NCBI GenBank assembly: GCA_002633005.1
Contig: NMRA01000262.1
Span: 136,786-200,785 of the forward strand
Length of the DNA stretch: 64,000 bases
Direction of reading: 5' to 3'
Source: Phoronis australis
Lineage: Eukaryota; Phoronida; Phoronidae
Shown here: positions 25,101-37,100 of the stretch, in pieces
Numbering within the stretch: the first letter of the stretch is position 1
How the letters are laid out: each line of letters starts with the position of its first letter
Position numbers and translations under genes: made by a program
Notes under the pieces: model-generated
The model's database searches: none
What the model saw: the letters and a program-made list of their open reading frames with translations, nothing else
What the model was told of the DNA's origin: nothing

Positions 25101-28100
25101 ATAAATGCTGTTTGGTGATAGCTACACCATACAAAAAATGTTAAGCGTAAAGAAAATTTTTCTGCAATTTTTTGTTTAGAAATTTGACAAAATAAAATTT
25201 CACTTCTCTGCTATGTTATGCCACAAACTAAAGATTTTTTTGTTATCGCTATAAGTAATGTTAACACATGAACATTTTACTCACAGCAGTGATTTCTCAA
25301 CAAAATTATAGTACTATGATCTTCACTTAATATCAAATTTGATTGAACTTTGATACCAGAGCAAAATCTGTGTGTATAATCAGGAAGGTGACACCTAGGG
25401 GCCTGTTACACCCAGTTACTTCTCATTGTGTTCTCATTTGTGTTGACACAGTAGGCTAAGACTGCTAGAAATGTGGTAAATGTTGAGTAATGAAAATACT
25501 TGTTCAGTACAATCTTAGAAACAACTCCATGGACGGTGTCTCGTTCATTGCATGTTTTGGCCAAAGTTGCCCGTTACAGTGACACGTATAACATGGCCCT
25601 AACCACATAAGAAGTGTCCCCTTAAGCTGGCCAAAATTGATTTTAGTACCATTTCTCAGGATTTCTGCACCGTTCTTTTCCAACAGTGTCAGTTTCATAT
25701 ACTGCTGCACCAACAAACGGTGAGTAAATTGCACAATGCTTAGCACTGAATAAACCTTCATCAATTAATATAAAAATGCCAGATTTAAGCAATCTTTTAC
25801 AAATGAACTGATTAAATTTGCATGCATTTAGAAATATGTCATCAACATTCAAAGTAACATTTTCAATACATTTCGCCGAAAGACTAAGTATAATCATAAG
25901 AAATGTATCTTCAACGTTAAAAGTGTCATCTTAAATGCAATTTCTGCGGAAATTCACATGACTGTGTACATAAGAAAGCTGTGACCATGATCATTCTTGT
26001 GACATTTTCAATTCAATTTCTCTAGATCACACTATGTAACTGTAACGCGGAGTTTAACGGGAACATTCAAAGTGGCGTTATTAATACAGGAATATTTTAT
26101 GAAACCATGAGAATAATAGTATTATAAGCATTTCTGCAACATTGTTTTCAGTGTAGGTTTTCTGCACTGTTGCGCCCACTGGTGGTAAATGAACCAAATA
26201 ATGATGCAAATTTCAGCATTCAATAAACTTGAATTAGTAGGATAAAGTCAAATTCAAAGTTGTAAGATATTTGAATTACATGGTGAGTTTACCAATCTTT
26301 ATCAAATGCATGAAGGTAGCAAGTATCCATAAGATAGGTATATCTTAAGCATCACTAGATTACCGTATACAATTTGTTATGAATATCGCATGTAACATTA
26401 AGAAAGGTATCTACATAAGCGTTCAAAGTGGTACCTTCAAATTCAATGCTATTTTTACTAAGATTTCTGCACCTTTGTTTTCCGTACACCAGGTTTCATA
26501 TTCAGTTATGCTCACAGTAAACATCAAAATTACGTCATTGTCAGCACTGAATGAAGTTAGTTAATTATTAGGATAATGCTCAATTCAAAACTGAAATGGA
26601 ATTGAATTACATTAAAGGAGTATGCCACCCAAAAAACAACCCATTTTGTATCAATTTAGAACGAGTAGTTCTACTCGATAACGGCACGTTCGGTTGCATT
26701 ACCTGACACCTGACGATAGATGGAGGTGTTGAAATTATCCAATGACATAATTGGTTTCACACGCAGTCTGCTCAGTAGTTCACAACACGGGTTGCTGGCG
26801 TCATGTTATCTCTTGAATTCATCGTTTAACACCAATAAATAATCGAACTTTGATGTAAAATCCTTAAAAATACATCGAGTTCTTATAAAAACATGTTGTT
26901 TTATTTCGCTGTTACGGATTTATTGGTATTTGGACACACCGTAACCTACAAATGTCCGCAGGACAATTTACCAAGGTCCATAGCAGGAGTTTGGGGTCTG
27001 TTCAGAGATAAATTCGAAGTATTCTTCCGTGAAATACAGACAGGAGAACCAAGAACTGTGTTGTTTAGACTTATAATTTTTTGAGTTCTAAACACACAAA
27101 ACGCTTGTTATCCCAACCAGGGCTCGGAATCCGATCAGGCCTGTCGCGGCCGGACTGACTCGTTATCCCGGCCATTGGCTCGGAACCTGATCAGGCCCGT
27201 CGCGGCTGCCCTGACTGGCACGAACATAAACCAGCTTGAGTTGGCAACTAAACCTCCAGTCAGGAAAAGACTATATTAGTGAGCCAAAGAAATAATGGGA
27301 ATTAGCAACGAAACTGAAAATCTACTTACTGTCGGGGGCCGCAAAGTTGGGTTCCCCTTCCACAGACCGTCAGGGCAAAGGTTGTACAGTATCAATGATT
27401 TGAATAATGTATTTGTATTTCTGAATAAAGATTCCCCTAACATGTGACCATAAGGGCATCTCAACATTTGCACTCACAAATACTGCAAAGGCATTACAAA
27501 TTGTATCTAATGAGACAGACTAAGTTTCAGTTTTATATAAGCATTGGTTAGGATGAGAATAATTCATTTTGAAACAGAATGCAGAATAACAAACATCTAC
27601 TTGACAACTCGCCCGGCGCCAATCCCAAGTTAGTCAGGAGCTCATCTGATGAAGACTGCACGGATCCAATCTGTAGATTTCACAATCTATCAATTCGAAC
27701 CGGGATACACTGATCAAGAAATACTAAAGAGGCACCGTGAACATGAACAGGCAACGGAACGTATGGTTAGTTCTTTGGTAAGCCGGAATTCGCCACAGAA
27801 ATCACTGTCGATGAAATGCCGGCCACAGACACGGAGATGTTTCACGGCCTCATACTTGCTATTAACAGAGTACCTTTCATTCTTCACTACCACGAGCCAC
27901 TTCCTAAGCATTTTGGGCTCTCGAGGAAGTCGAAAAAACGATATACCCGCTTTCTTCACAGCTTCATAGTTCGCACAAGCAGGTACGATGCACCGCGATA
28001 TTGCATAGCGGCATTCATTCTGCAGACGAACCAATGACGTTGCTGCGTCGTTTTTCACCTTCCTTATAGGTTAACGCGACACCTCTCGGCAAGGTGAGGT

Positions 28101-31100
28101 CGACCGTATAAGAAGCGATGTGTATATAGACCGATTAAGACTGTAAAAAAGACTAATTAAATCGGGTGGCATTCTCCTTTAGCTAGTTTAGTAATGAAGA
28201 TCACATGCGACCATAAGAAAGTCATCTTGTTCTTTGACATTCAAAGTAACATCTCAGGAAAGTCAAGCATGTGATTATGAGTGTCAACATTCAAAGTGGT
28301 GTCTTCAATGCAAGTTTTGAGGATGTTTGCATGATGTGACATGACATATATCAACTTATTAAGATTTGTGCACCATTGCTTTCAGTGGCAGTTTCAACCC
28401 ATATCGTGCCTACTACTAGTAAGTAAATAAATTATGGCATGTTCAGCACTGCATACTTTGTAGGGTAATGTCAAATTCAAAATTGTGACACTTTAATTTA
28501 ATGTGGGGAGTTTACTAATTCTTAAACAAATGCACAAAGAGCGCCTGTAACCATAGGAAAGGTATTGTGTCTGAAGCATTTTTAATACAATTTCTTTGGG
28601 GGACCACTAACTTGTATTATCACAAGCCATCAATGTGGTGTTTTCAGTGTCACTTCTCTAGAGCTTGTACCATAGAAAGGTATCCACATACCAGTGAATA
28701 TTCAAATTGGTATCTTTGATCTTAAATACAATTTCAGAGAATGTTTCCATGAAAGTGTAAGAAAGTTATCATTTTATGCATTTCTAAACTATTGTTTTCA
28801 GTGCCTGTTTTATACACTGGTGTGTCCACAGGGGGTAAGTGAGTTAACAAAATCATGTCATTTTCAGCACTGCATTGACTTGCATTGGGATAATGATGAA
28901 TTCAAAATTGTAACAGACTCAAATTACATGGAGAGTTAAGCAATCTTTAACGAACATATAAAGATCAAATGTAACCAGACGAAAATATCAACCTATGGTA
29001 AGCATTCAAACTGGTGTCTTCAACGCAATTTCCTGGCATTTCTACACTATTCTTTTCAGTGCGAGTTTCACACACTATTGTGCCCACTGGTGGTAAGTAA
29101 ACGAAACAAAAGATGATTTTCAGCTCTGAACTTTACTCTCCTGGGGAAGCAATTTTTTAAATAAATGCATGAAAATTGCGCGTTACCCTGAGGATCATAA
29201 AGTTTTAAAAGAAGTACCTTAATACAATTTCTCTGGAGGATAACCTGTAACCATAAGAAAGGTATAACAAAATAAAACTGGTATCTTCAATGCAACTTTG
29301 GATTTCAACACCATTCTTTTCAGTGTGGATACCATTCACATCCACGCGTGGTAAGTAAACAAAACTCTACCATTTTCAGCTCTGAATGAACGTTTACCAA
29401 TTCAGAGAAAATAGCAACTTGATTAGGTGTTAGAATCTATCTGGCCACTCTGAATGAGCCATACCATGGGTATATAAATAGAGCCACAAACCAGATATTT
29501 TTACATTTATTGCCACTTTGTTTTGTGTGGAAATTGAGGAACAGAGCACTGGCTGACTTGGCTTTTGCACCCACCTTTTGAAACCTTAAAACAATATTGT
29601 TCAGTACTTACGGACACTAAATATAGAACCACCTGATAGGAGGTAAAATATTAAATAGACATACTTGGATCCTTATAACAAACTTTTTATCAGTTGCATT
29701 GTTCGGAAATGATATTAAATGAATTGTTTTTAATCAGGTTTCTTTGGACCAATGTGTAAATAGTCTAATAATTAGTGTTTAAATAGGTGAAGCTCATCGG
29801 GCAGTATTTTAACAGGTTCCGTTAAGTTACATAGTGAATTAACAATATTAACAGATCCACAAACTTCTCTGAAATTTTCCCAAATTGCTTTTTCTTTACA
29901 TGCTCCCTACTGAAGCATATTTGTATACAGTTGAGAAATCATCAAATTCATGTTCTTTCGTTCCCCGATATTTCTCCACTTCAATTAAATCAAATGGATT
30001 ATGGTCTTTCTTCGTATCTGAAGCCGTACATTTCATACTTTTGGGTGTTCTAGGTATTTACAAGTTTCTAGAGTTTTGTAGGTCCTTGCCTGAGCAGTTT
30101 TGAAATTAATTGCTTCCTTTCTTTCACACTGCTCTCGTCTGCATCCAAAATAAACATCCTTCCACGCTATGGTACAGCTTCATTGCTTTCTTACATTGTC
30201 CATGCTATTTTGGCTATAACTTATGTCCATATACAGTGACTCATCTCGGGGAAGTTCTTGGCTATGTCTGAGAATCATACATTTCTCTTTGAACTTTTTT
30301 GTTCATTGAGATATGAATTGATTTGTTAATTATGCTTGTCTTTGTTGCTCTTTATTTTGAATTTATCTTTTAGTGAAAATAAGGTAGTTTGTCATTTCTT
30401 CCCACGGTGATGACAATTAGTCTTGTTGTCAATTTCAGTTTCAAATACCCATGATTTAGGTCATTTTTCATGAATTGCAGACTGGTTGTCTTGGATTTTT
30501 CCCCCATTTTAGGTTATTTGAATCCATGTCTTTCTCTTCAAATCCAAGGAAAATGTTATTGCGGCGACATAGCCATTTTTTGAATTAATTAAATTTGCTT
30601 CTATTTTTGTCACCATGCTGTTACTCAGTGGGGTGCGACAGGTGTAGAAACAGCCCTCCTTGTTTGACAAAAGACGTCTGCTCAAGGAATCATTCATGAC
30701 CAGCTCAATTTATTTTCTTATTGATTTTGAAGTGTTTACGAAGCATCACGGCCCACGAACTAGATTGTTGATAAGACCCTGGGGACTTTAAAAGTAAGTC
30801 GCAGTTTCACACCTGCCTGTTGCAATGCTTTGCCATAGAAATTATCAAAGAAACTAAAACTTGGTTTAGATCATTATGAAACTGTTTCAGATGAGAAGTG
30901 GTCGTTATTACTTGAGATCATGCTTATAGGTCACAAAGGAGGTCATAAAGTGATCTGCCATATTGTAGAGCTGGGTGTTAAGAAGTGATGGATTGTCATT
31001 TTTTTCCAGCCATGAAATCATGGTTAACAATTTCAGACCATTTTTTACCAGTGAGTGGTCTAAATAAAAAGCTGCATAGTTATGTGACAAAAGGTGGATT

Positions 31101-34100
31101 GATTTGTTGCCACATTCTCTTCTGTGGTGGTGGTAAGTGATTCCGTTTGTGTTTTGAAATAATCCTTTCAAGTTTTTCAGTAGTCCGAATCAACAAGTTT
31201 GTTTTGTTCGCTATATCTTTCAATATTCTGTGTTCTGAAAGTCAGTTCCAACGTTTTAGACGTCATCTGTCTTGTCTATATGTAATTCTTGTTACAAAGT
31301 TGGAAATCCTGGAAAATGGGGAATGCTTCCATTCATAGAAGTCTATTTGAAACTGATGAGTATAAGAGCCGTGTAGTGTTGTAGGAATCAGAAACACACA
31401 ATTATAAGCGAATAAAATACTATATTGAAGCAGACACTTGATGTTGGTATATTGACAAAAATGAGACTAAACTACAGTGATTTCACAAATCGTTATAACT
31501 GATAGGTGGCACCACAGTACCCCCCTCCAAGCGGAGGACTAAGGCAAATCCGAAGTGGGTGAAGAATCACGAAAACGCACGGGCAAGCGCGAAACGGTCA
31601 ATGATCGTGAAGAGATAGGTCATGCCTTGGCTCGCTGGTAGTGGGCCAACAAGATCCACATGGAGACTGCGAAACCTGGCAGCCGGAGAGGGACGCTTTA
31701 CCAAAGGTGCCCGTGTGTGTCGATGTATCTTGGAAGCTTGACAAGCATGACACTCTTTGCACCACCGCCGTATATCACGTTTCATACCTCGCCAGACAAA
31801 GCGCTGAGTGAGAGCCTGCTGAGTAGGGCGAACGCCAGCGTGGGAAAGCCCATGAATACGATCAAAAACAGCACGGGCCCATGTAGAGGGCAAGACAGGT
31901 TGGGGCGTGTCAGTGGACGTGTCACAAAGCAGAGTCGAGTCGCCAAACGGAATATCTTGTAGAGCAAGGCCCGTTGTAGCGGTTCGATATTCCGCCATTT
32001 CAGGAGACTGGCCTTGGTCATGAGCCAGCTCGCGGAAGTCACCAACAGAAAAGATGCTATGGTCACTGGATATGCCATTGATGTCGAAACGGGATAGTGC
32101 GTCAGCCACCACGTTAAACTTGCCTTTAAGGTATCGGATGTCGGTAGTAAACTCAGCTATAAAAGCAAGGTGCCGTGCCTGACGTGGGGAACGCTCACTG
32201 CCACTGTGCAATGCTGACACTAACGGCTTGTGGTCAGTGTATAACGCAAAAGGTCCGCCCTCTAAAAAATGCCTGAAGTGCTTAACTGCGTTATAGGCCG
32301 CCAGGAGTTCACGGTCGAAAGCACTGTACTTATGCTCTGTTTCGGAAAGCTTGCGTGAGAAGAAAGCAAGAGGAACCCAAGTACCGTCCTGAAGTTGCGT
32401 CAGCTGAACACCGATGGCCTTGTTAGACGCATCGACCGTAACGCTTGTAGGCGAGGTCGGATGAGGGTGACGCAAGAGCACAGCTTTTTTAAGGGCGTCT
32501 TTGGCCTTTTCGAAAGCAGTTTGGCAGGCAGCTGACCAGGTAATAGCTTGGCCTTTACCACTAGCTTGCGCATGGAGTGGAGTCAGGGCATCAGCGACGT
32601 GTGGAATAAAACAGTGATAGTAGTTCATCAATCCCAGAAATCGTTGCAGCTCAGCACGATTGGTTGGGGGAGCACAATCTTGAATAGAGGCTATGCGATC
32701 GGGGAGCGGAAGGATCCCACGGGCTGTGACGTGGTGTCCAAGGAAAGCCAATTCGGCAGCACCAAAAATGCACTTGGGCTTATTGATGACGAGACCGTTG
32801 GAGGACAGTACCATAAAGATCTGACGAAGATGTTCCAGATGTTCGGCATGCGAGCGGCTGGCCACCAAGATGTCATCGAGGTAGACAAAAGCGAACGAAA
32901 CGTCCCTGAAAATGCCTTCTATAAGGCGTTGGAAAGCCTGGGCAGCGTTCTTGAGGCCAAAGGACATGCGAAGAAATTCCCACAATCCAAAAGGTGTGAT
33001 TATTGCAGTCTTGGGCACAGAAGATGGCGCAACCGGAATCTGATGATAGCCCCGAACCAGATCAATTTTGGAGAAAACTTGGCATCCGGTCAGATGGTTG
33101 TTGAAATCATGGATATGCGGCAACGGGTAGCGGTCATCCGTGGTAGAAGCATTAAGTTGTCTGTAGTCACCACAAGGGCGCCATAGACCACCAGGCTTGG
33201 GGACGACATGGAGCAGTGAAGACCACGGTGAATTGGAACGGCGAATTATACCCATCTTTTCCATTCGCAGAAATTCATCTTTAGCCGCCGCCAGTCGTTC
33301 AGGATTCAAACATTGGGCACATGCGTGGACAGGTGGTCCCTGGGTTATGATATGGTGTTCAACACCATGTTTATTCGCCATGGAATCAAAACACGGAGTA
33401 AACAGCTCTGAAAACTGTTGTAACAAATGTGAGTACTCGTCGTGGGCATGAAAGGAGAGACCCGCAAGGGTCAGTGAAATCGTGTTATGTCGCAGAAGTA
33501 CAGAGGGATTATCGATAGACAAAAGGCGCTTGCCCTTGAGATCAATAACTAGGTCGTGGGCAATAAAAAAATCAGCTCCCAGAATCGGGCGAGTAACATC
33601 GGCAAGATAAAATTCATGAGCGTACCGCTGCTTAGGGCTGACCACCACCGAGAGGGTACGGGTGCCCCATTTGTTTATGGAAGTTCCGTTAGCAGCGGAG
33701 AGAGGTGCAGAAGGTGGATTGGTCTTGCGGTCTGTTGCAGAGGCAGGATAAACAGAAACGTCGGCGCCAGTGTCAATTAAAAAATATCTACCAGTGTGTT
33801 GGTCAACAATGGAGAACGTGTTGGAGGTGGAGATGCCGGCCGCTACCACGTTCAACGGCCGGCTGTGGCGTTTCCCTGGTTATTTGTCTTGGGTATCGGT
33901 GATGCAAACTTGCAGCCAGGCGGGCATCGACGAGCCTCGGGCCCAAACTTCATGTGGTAGAAGCATACGGTGGAGGAACCCATAAGGGGGCTGGCGTCAC
34001 CCTGCTGGGAACGGGAACGGCGTCGGAAACGCTTATCGGCAGAAACCACGTCCACCGAAGCGGACGTGGACTTGGCATTGTCATCATAAAAACCCGAAAA

Positions 34101-37100
34101 CGTTGTCGGACTGGTGGTAGGCATAGAGACATGTTGCACTCCGGCAGTACGTGCCTCCCAGATACGGTCAGCGGTCGTAGCAAGGTCCTCTATGCTATTA
34201 ATGCTGTGGCCCGCCAGGATAGTGCGAACGTCGGAAGGCAGGTTCGTTAGGAATAAAGCACGTTTTAAAGTCTGGGGGTCATCATTGAGAGCGTTGATAC
34301 GTCTCATCAGAGCGGTGGGACGTTTGTCACCCAGGCCATTGAGGTTCAAAAGCTCAGAGTCCTTCTGCGCCTGGGACTTTCCAAAAGCGTTGATGAGCGC
34401 GGACTTCAATGCGTTATACTTGTTTGTGAGTGGTGGGTGGAGGAGTATAGCCTGAACCTCGTCGGCTGTGGTGACATCAAGGGCACTCACCACATAATCA
34501 TATTTTGTCTGATCTTGCACAATCCCTTTCGTTCCAAACTGAGCCTCGACTTTGGCAAACCAAACTTCGGGCGATTTTGTCCAAAAGTCTGGCAACCTGA
34601 TGGATACCGCGTTTACCTGAGTTGTTTGCATTGCAAGCGTCTGGAGAGTTGAGGCGAGGTCAGTAACAAGCTTTGTATCACTATGTCCCTCAGCCATTTT
34701 AAGTGTTCACTGTTCGAGGTCACCAATATAGGGATCAGAAACACACAATTATAAGCGAATAAAATACTATATTGAAGCAGACACTTGATGTTGGTATATT
34801 GACAAAAATGAGACTAAACTACAGTGATTTAACAAATCGTTATAACTGATAGGTGGCACCACAGTGTCATCAAGGGGAATACTTAACACACATTTTGTAA
34901 ATCATGTCACAAATTCATGAACTCAGTTATTTCTAATCATTAGTAAGAATTGCGACATATCTACTTTTTGAAAGAAACATAATTTGTAGAAACGGATGTT
35001 CTGAAAAATTGTGTAAACCAAAATACAATCTGCATGGGAATTCATTGGTGGACATTTTGCTGGATGTGTATGGTAGTCAAGGTTGTGAACTTGTGAACCA
35101 CTAGCCTTTCACTGGCATGATCTTGCATAATCTCACCAAACCAGCACGCAGTTATCATCGCAGAATGCACTGTATTACCACCACATATCAAGGCTTTGCC
35201 TGCTTACTTTGACCAATGCATCAAATTTAATGTAAAAATTTAAATTAAAAGTTTCTGGAATTTATGGAAGTTTTTAAATGTCCATATATTTTTATATGTG
35301 GGCACATTATGCCACCATCTTTGTCCGTCCATCCGGCATGTGCTGTTGTATTTCCAAAACCCCTTGATCTGTGTTGATGAAATTTTACAGATATGGTCCT
35401 ATCATGGCTGAAACGGCATGAGCAAATTGACGGACGAATCCGAGAACTGTTGTGCAATTTTAATTTTGTTTACTTTTGCCTTTGCTGTTCGTTAATGGAT
35501 TCTCATGAAACTTGGCAAATAGACATCTATTAGGGAGATGATGCCACCTTCATGTTTGCAAATGGATTCAACGTATTTTGCAGCAGCTAGTACCCATTGT
35601 TACTGTTTTCAAGTGTTTTTGAAAATTTGTGATTGTGTTCTTACTGGGAAGAGCATGGTTGACGATTTTTAGACAGTTTGGACTACTGTGGCATCCCCTA
35701 GTGGCAGTTTGTGTTTTCACATCTACAGCTATTTCTTCTTGTAGGTTCATTGATAAATTTGGCAAGTGTATTTCTATGAAGGTACAAAAGGTGACAATGT
35801 TAGATGTACCTGACTACCACTGTGCCCGCTTATTTTAATATTTTTACGATCTTGGCAGGTATACCATTGAGGAGAGCATTACTAACATGCTTAGCAATTT
35901 CTAGAGGCTATTTTATGTTTACTGGCATTGCTGCATTTTGTGGTCGACAATAAATGATACCCACAACATGAACTACAATAACTTTAATAACTCTTAGAGA
36001 TTTTAAAAACGTCTGATGTGTCGTGAAACAGAGAGAGATTTTATCAGCAAATATGCAAATTATACTGGCGCGGAATGCTTCAAATAATAATCATCCCTTG
36101 TATCTGCGCCATATGCAATGCATACGCCTGTATGGGCACATAGCAACGCTCCACGTTGCTCTTGTTTTATGTCTAATTATTTGCGTCAAGTACTCGACCT
36201 AGATGTATGATAAAGGCCGTCATATAATACATGTTAAATGGCTGACATAAAGTTGCATTGCTTTCCTTCCAGCTTCAGATGTTGGCTTGGCTGTGGGAGC
36301 AGCGTTGGGCGCAGTATTTGTTGTTGCTGTTATCGTCTTGCTCATTGTCTTCAGAAAGGAGATTTACAGGTATGAATTGTATTACAGACTTTACAGTGTG
36401 TATTCTTTTGTCACAAGATGTCATTTGTTTTTCCAATTTTGGTCCTTAAGGGGACTTGAATTATTTTATGTTCATCGCTGATTTATAGTCAAGAGTCCAG
36501 GGTTAATGGACTTTTCTAAATGTATTCTTTGACTTATATTGACACTTGCATACTTCATCCTATAAATGGTTGCCATTGATGCCTAAAATCTATGATGATG
36601 AACCAAAACTGTGTACTTAAATATTGTATTCATGTATGTGCAGTTTATGTAACTAACTCTCCTAATCTCATCTGTTGTCACTCCTCTCACAGCACTTTAA
36701 TTAGTCTCCACTTATTCTGCTCAAAAATAATTACTAAATGTTATTTTCCATTTTGTTTTAAAAGCTGATAACCTTTCTGGAAATAAAAGAAACTTTATCA
36801 AATATTAGGTTAAGCAAAATCAACTTACTCAGAGACTGAAGATTTAAGAGTTCGAAAGTTTTGGATTGTATTCTAGTGTCCTTTATCAATGAAAGGTGAA
36901 GGGACATCCTGGTTTCCCGCCATTCTGTTCTCTGGAAGTAGTATGATATAAGAGATAGGTGGAAGCTGCAATCCCTGATCTCGATCCATACCTTCACCGA
37001 GACTAGGAAAAACCTTTCTTCAATCTTTTTATGCATATTTATATGTGGACGCATTATGCCGTCATCTCCGTCCGTACGGGCGGCGTCCGTCCGGCGTCTG

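Larger units (their letters stand above)
31376..34867 (-). mobile_element. Ty3/gypsy LTR retrotransposon, young, with truncated integrase
   Basis: Two 137-base LTRs (31380-31516 and 34727-34863) differ at three positions and are flanked by a perfect 4-base target duplication GTGT (31376-31379 and 34864-34867). On the minus strand the order is LTR, primer-binding site, gag, -1 frameshift, pol (protease, reverse transcriptase, RNase H, start of integrase), purine tract, LTR. The body is 3.2 kb because most of the integrase is missing, so it cannot integrate on its own. Open gag and pol frames and near-identical LTRs indicate a recent insertion. It sits antisense in intron 4 of the receptor gene. 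Confidence 0.93.

Noticed and set aside
25025-25140. Acceptor-like TATTTTTCAG near 25061 as another cassette
   Set aside because: No donor at a suitable distance and no resemblance to the cassette sequence.
26470-26520. Additional cassette near 26475
   Set aside because: The flanks match the array, but the acceptor is lost (TTTTCCG) and no in-phase 27-33-nt exon is left; treated as a relic.
32548-33186. 212-codon plus-strand frame
   Set aside because: Antisense shadow of the reverse-transcriptase coding region, with no motif of its own.
34700-34730. tRNA gene suggested by GTTCGAGGTCACCA
   Set aside because: This is the reverse complement of the retrotransposon primer-binding site. The T-arm and acceptor spacing is wrong and no other arms are present.
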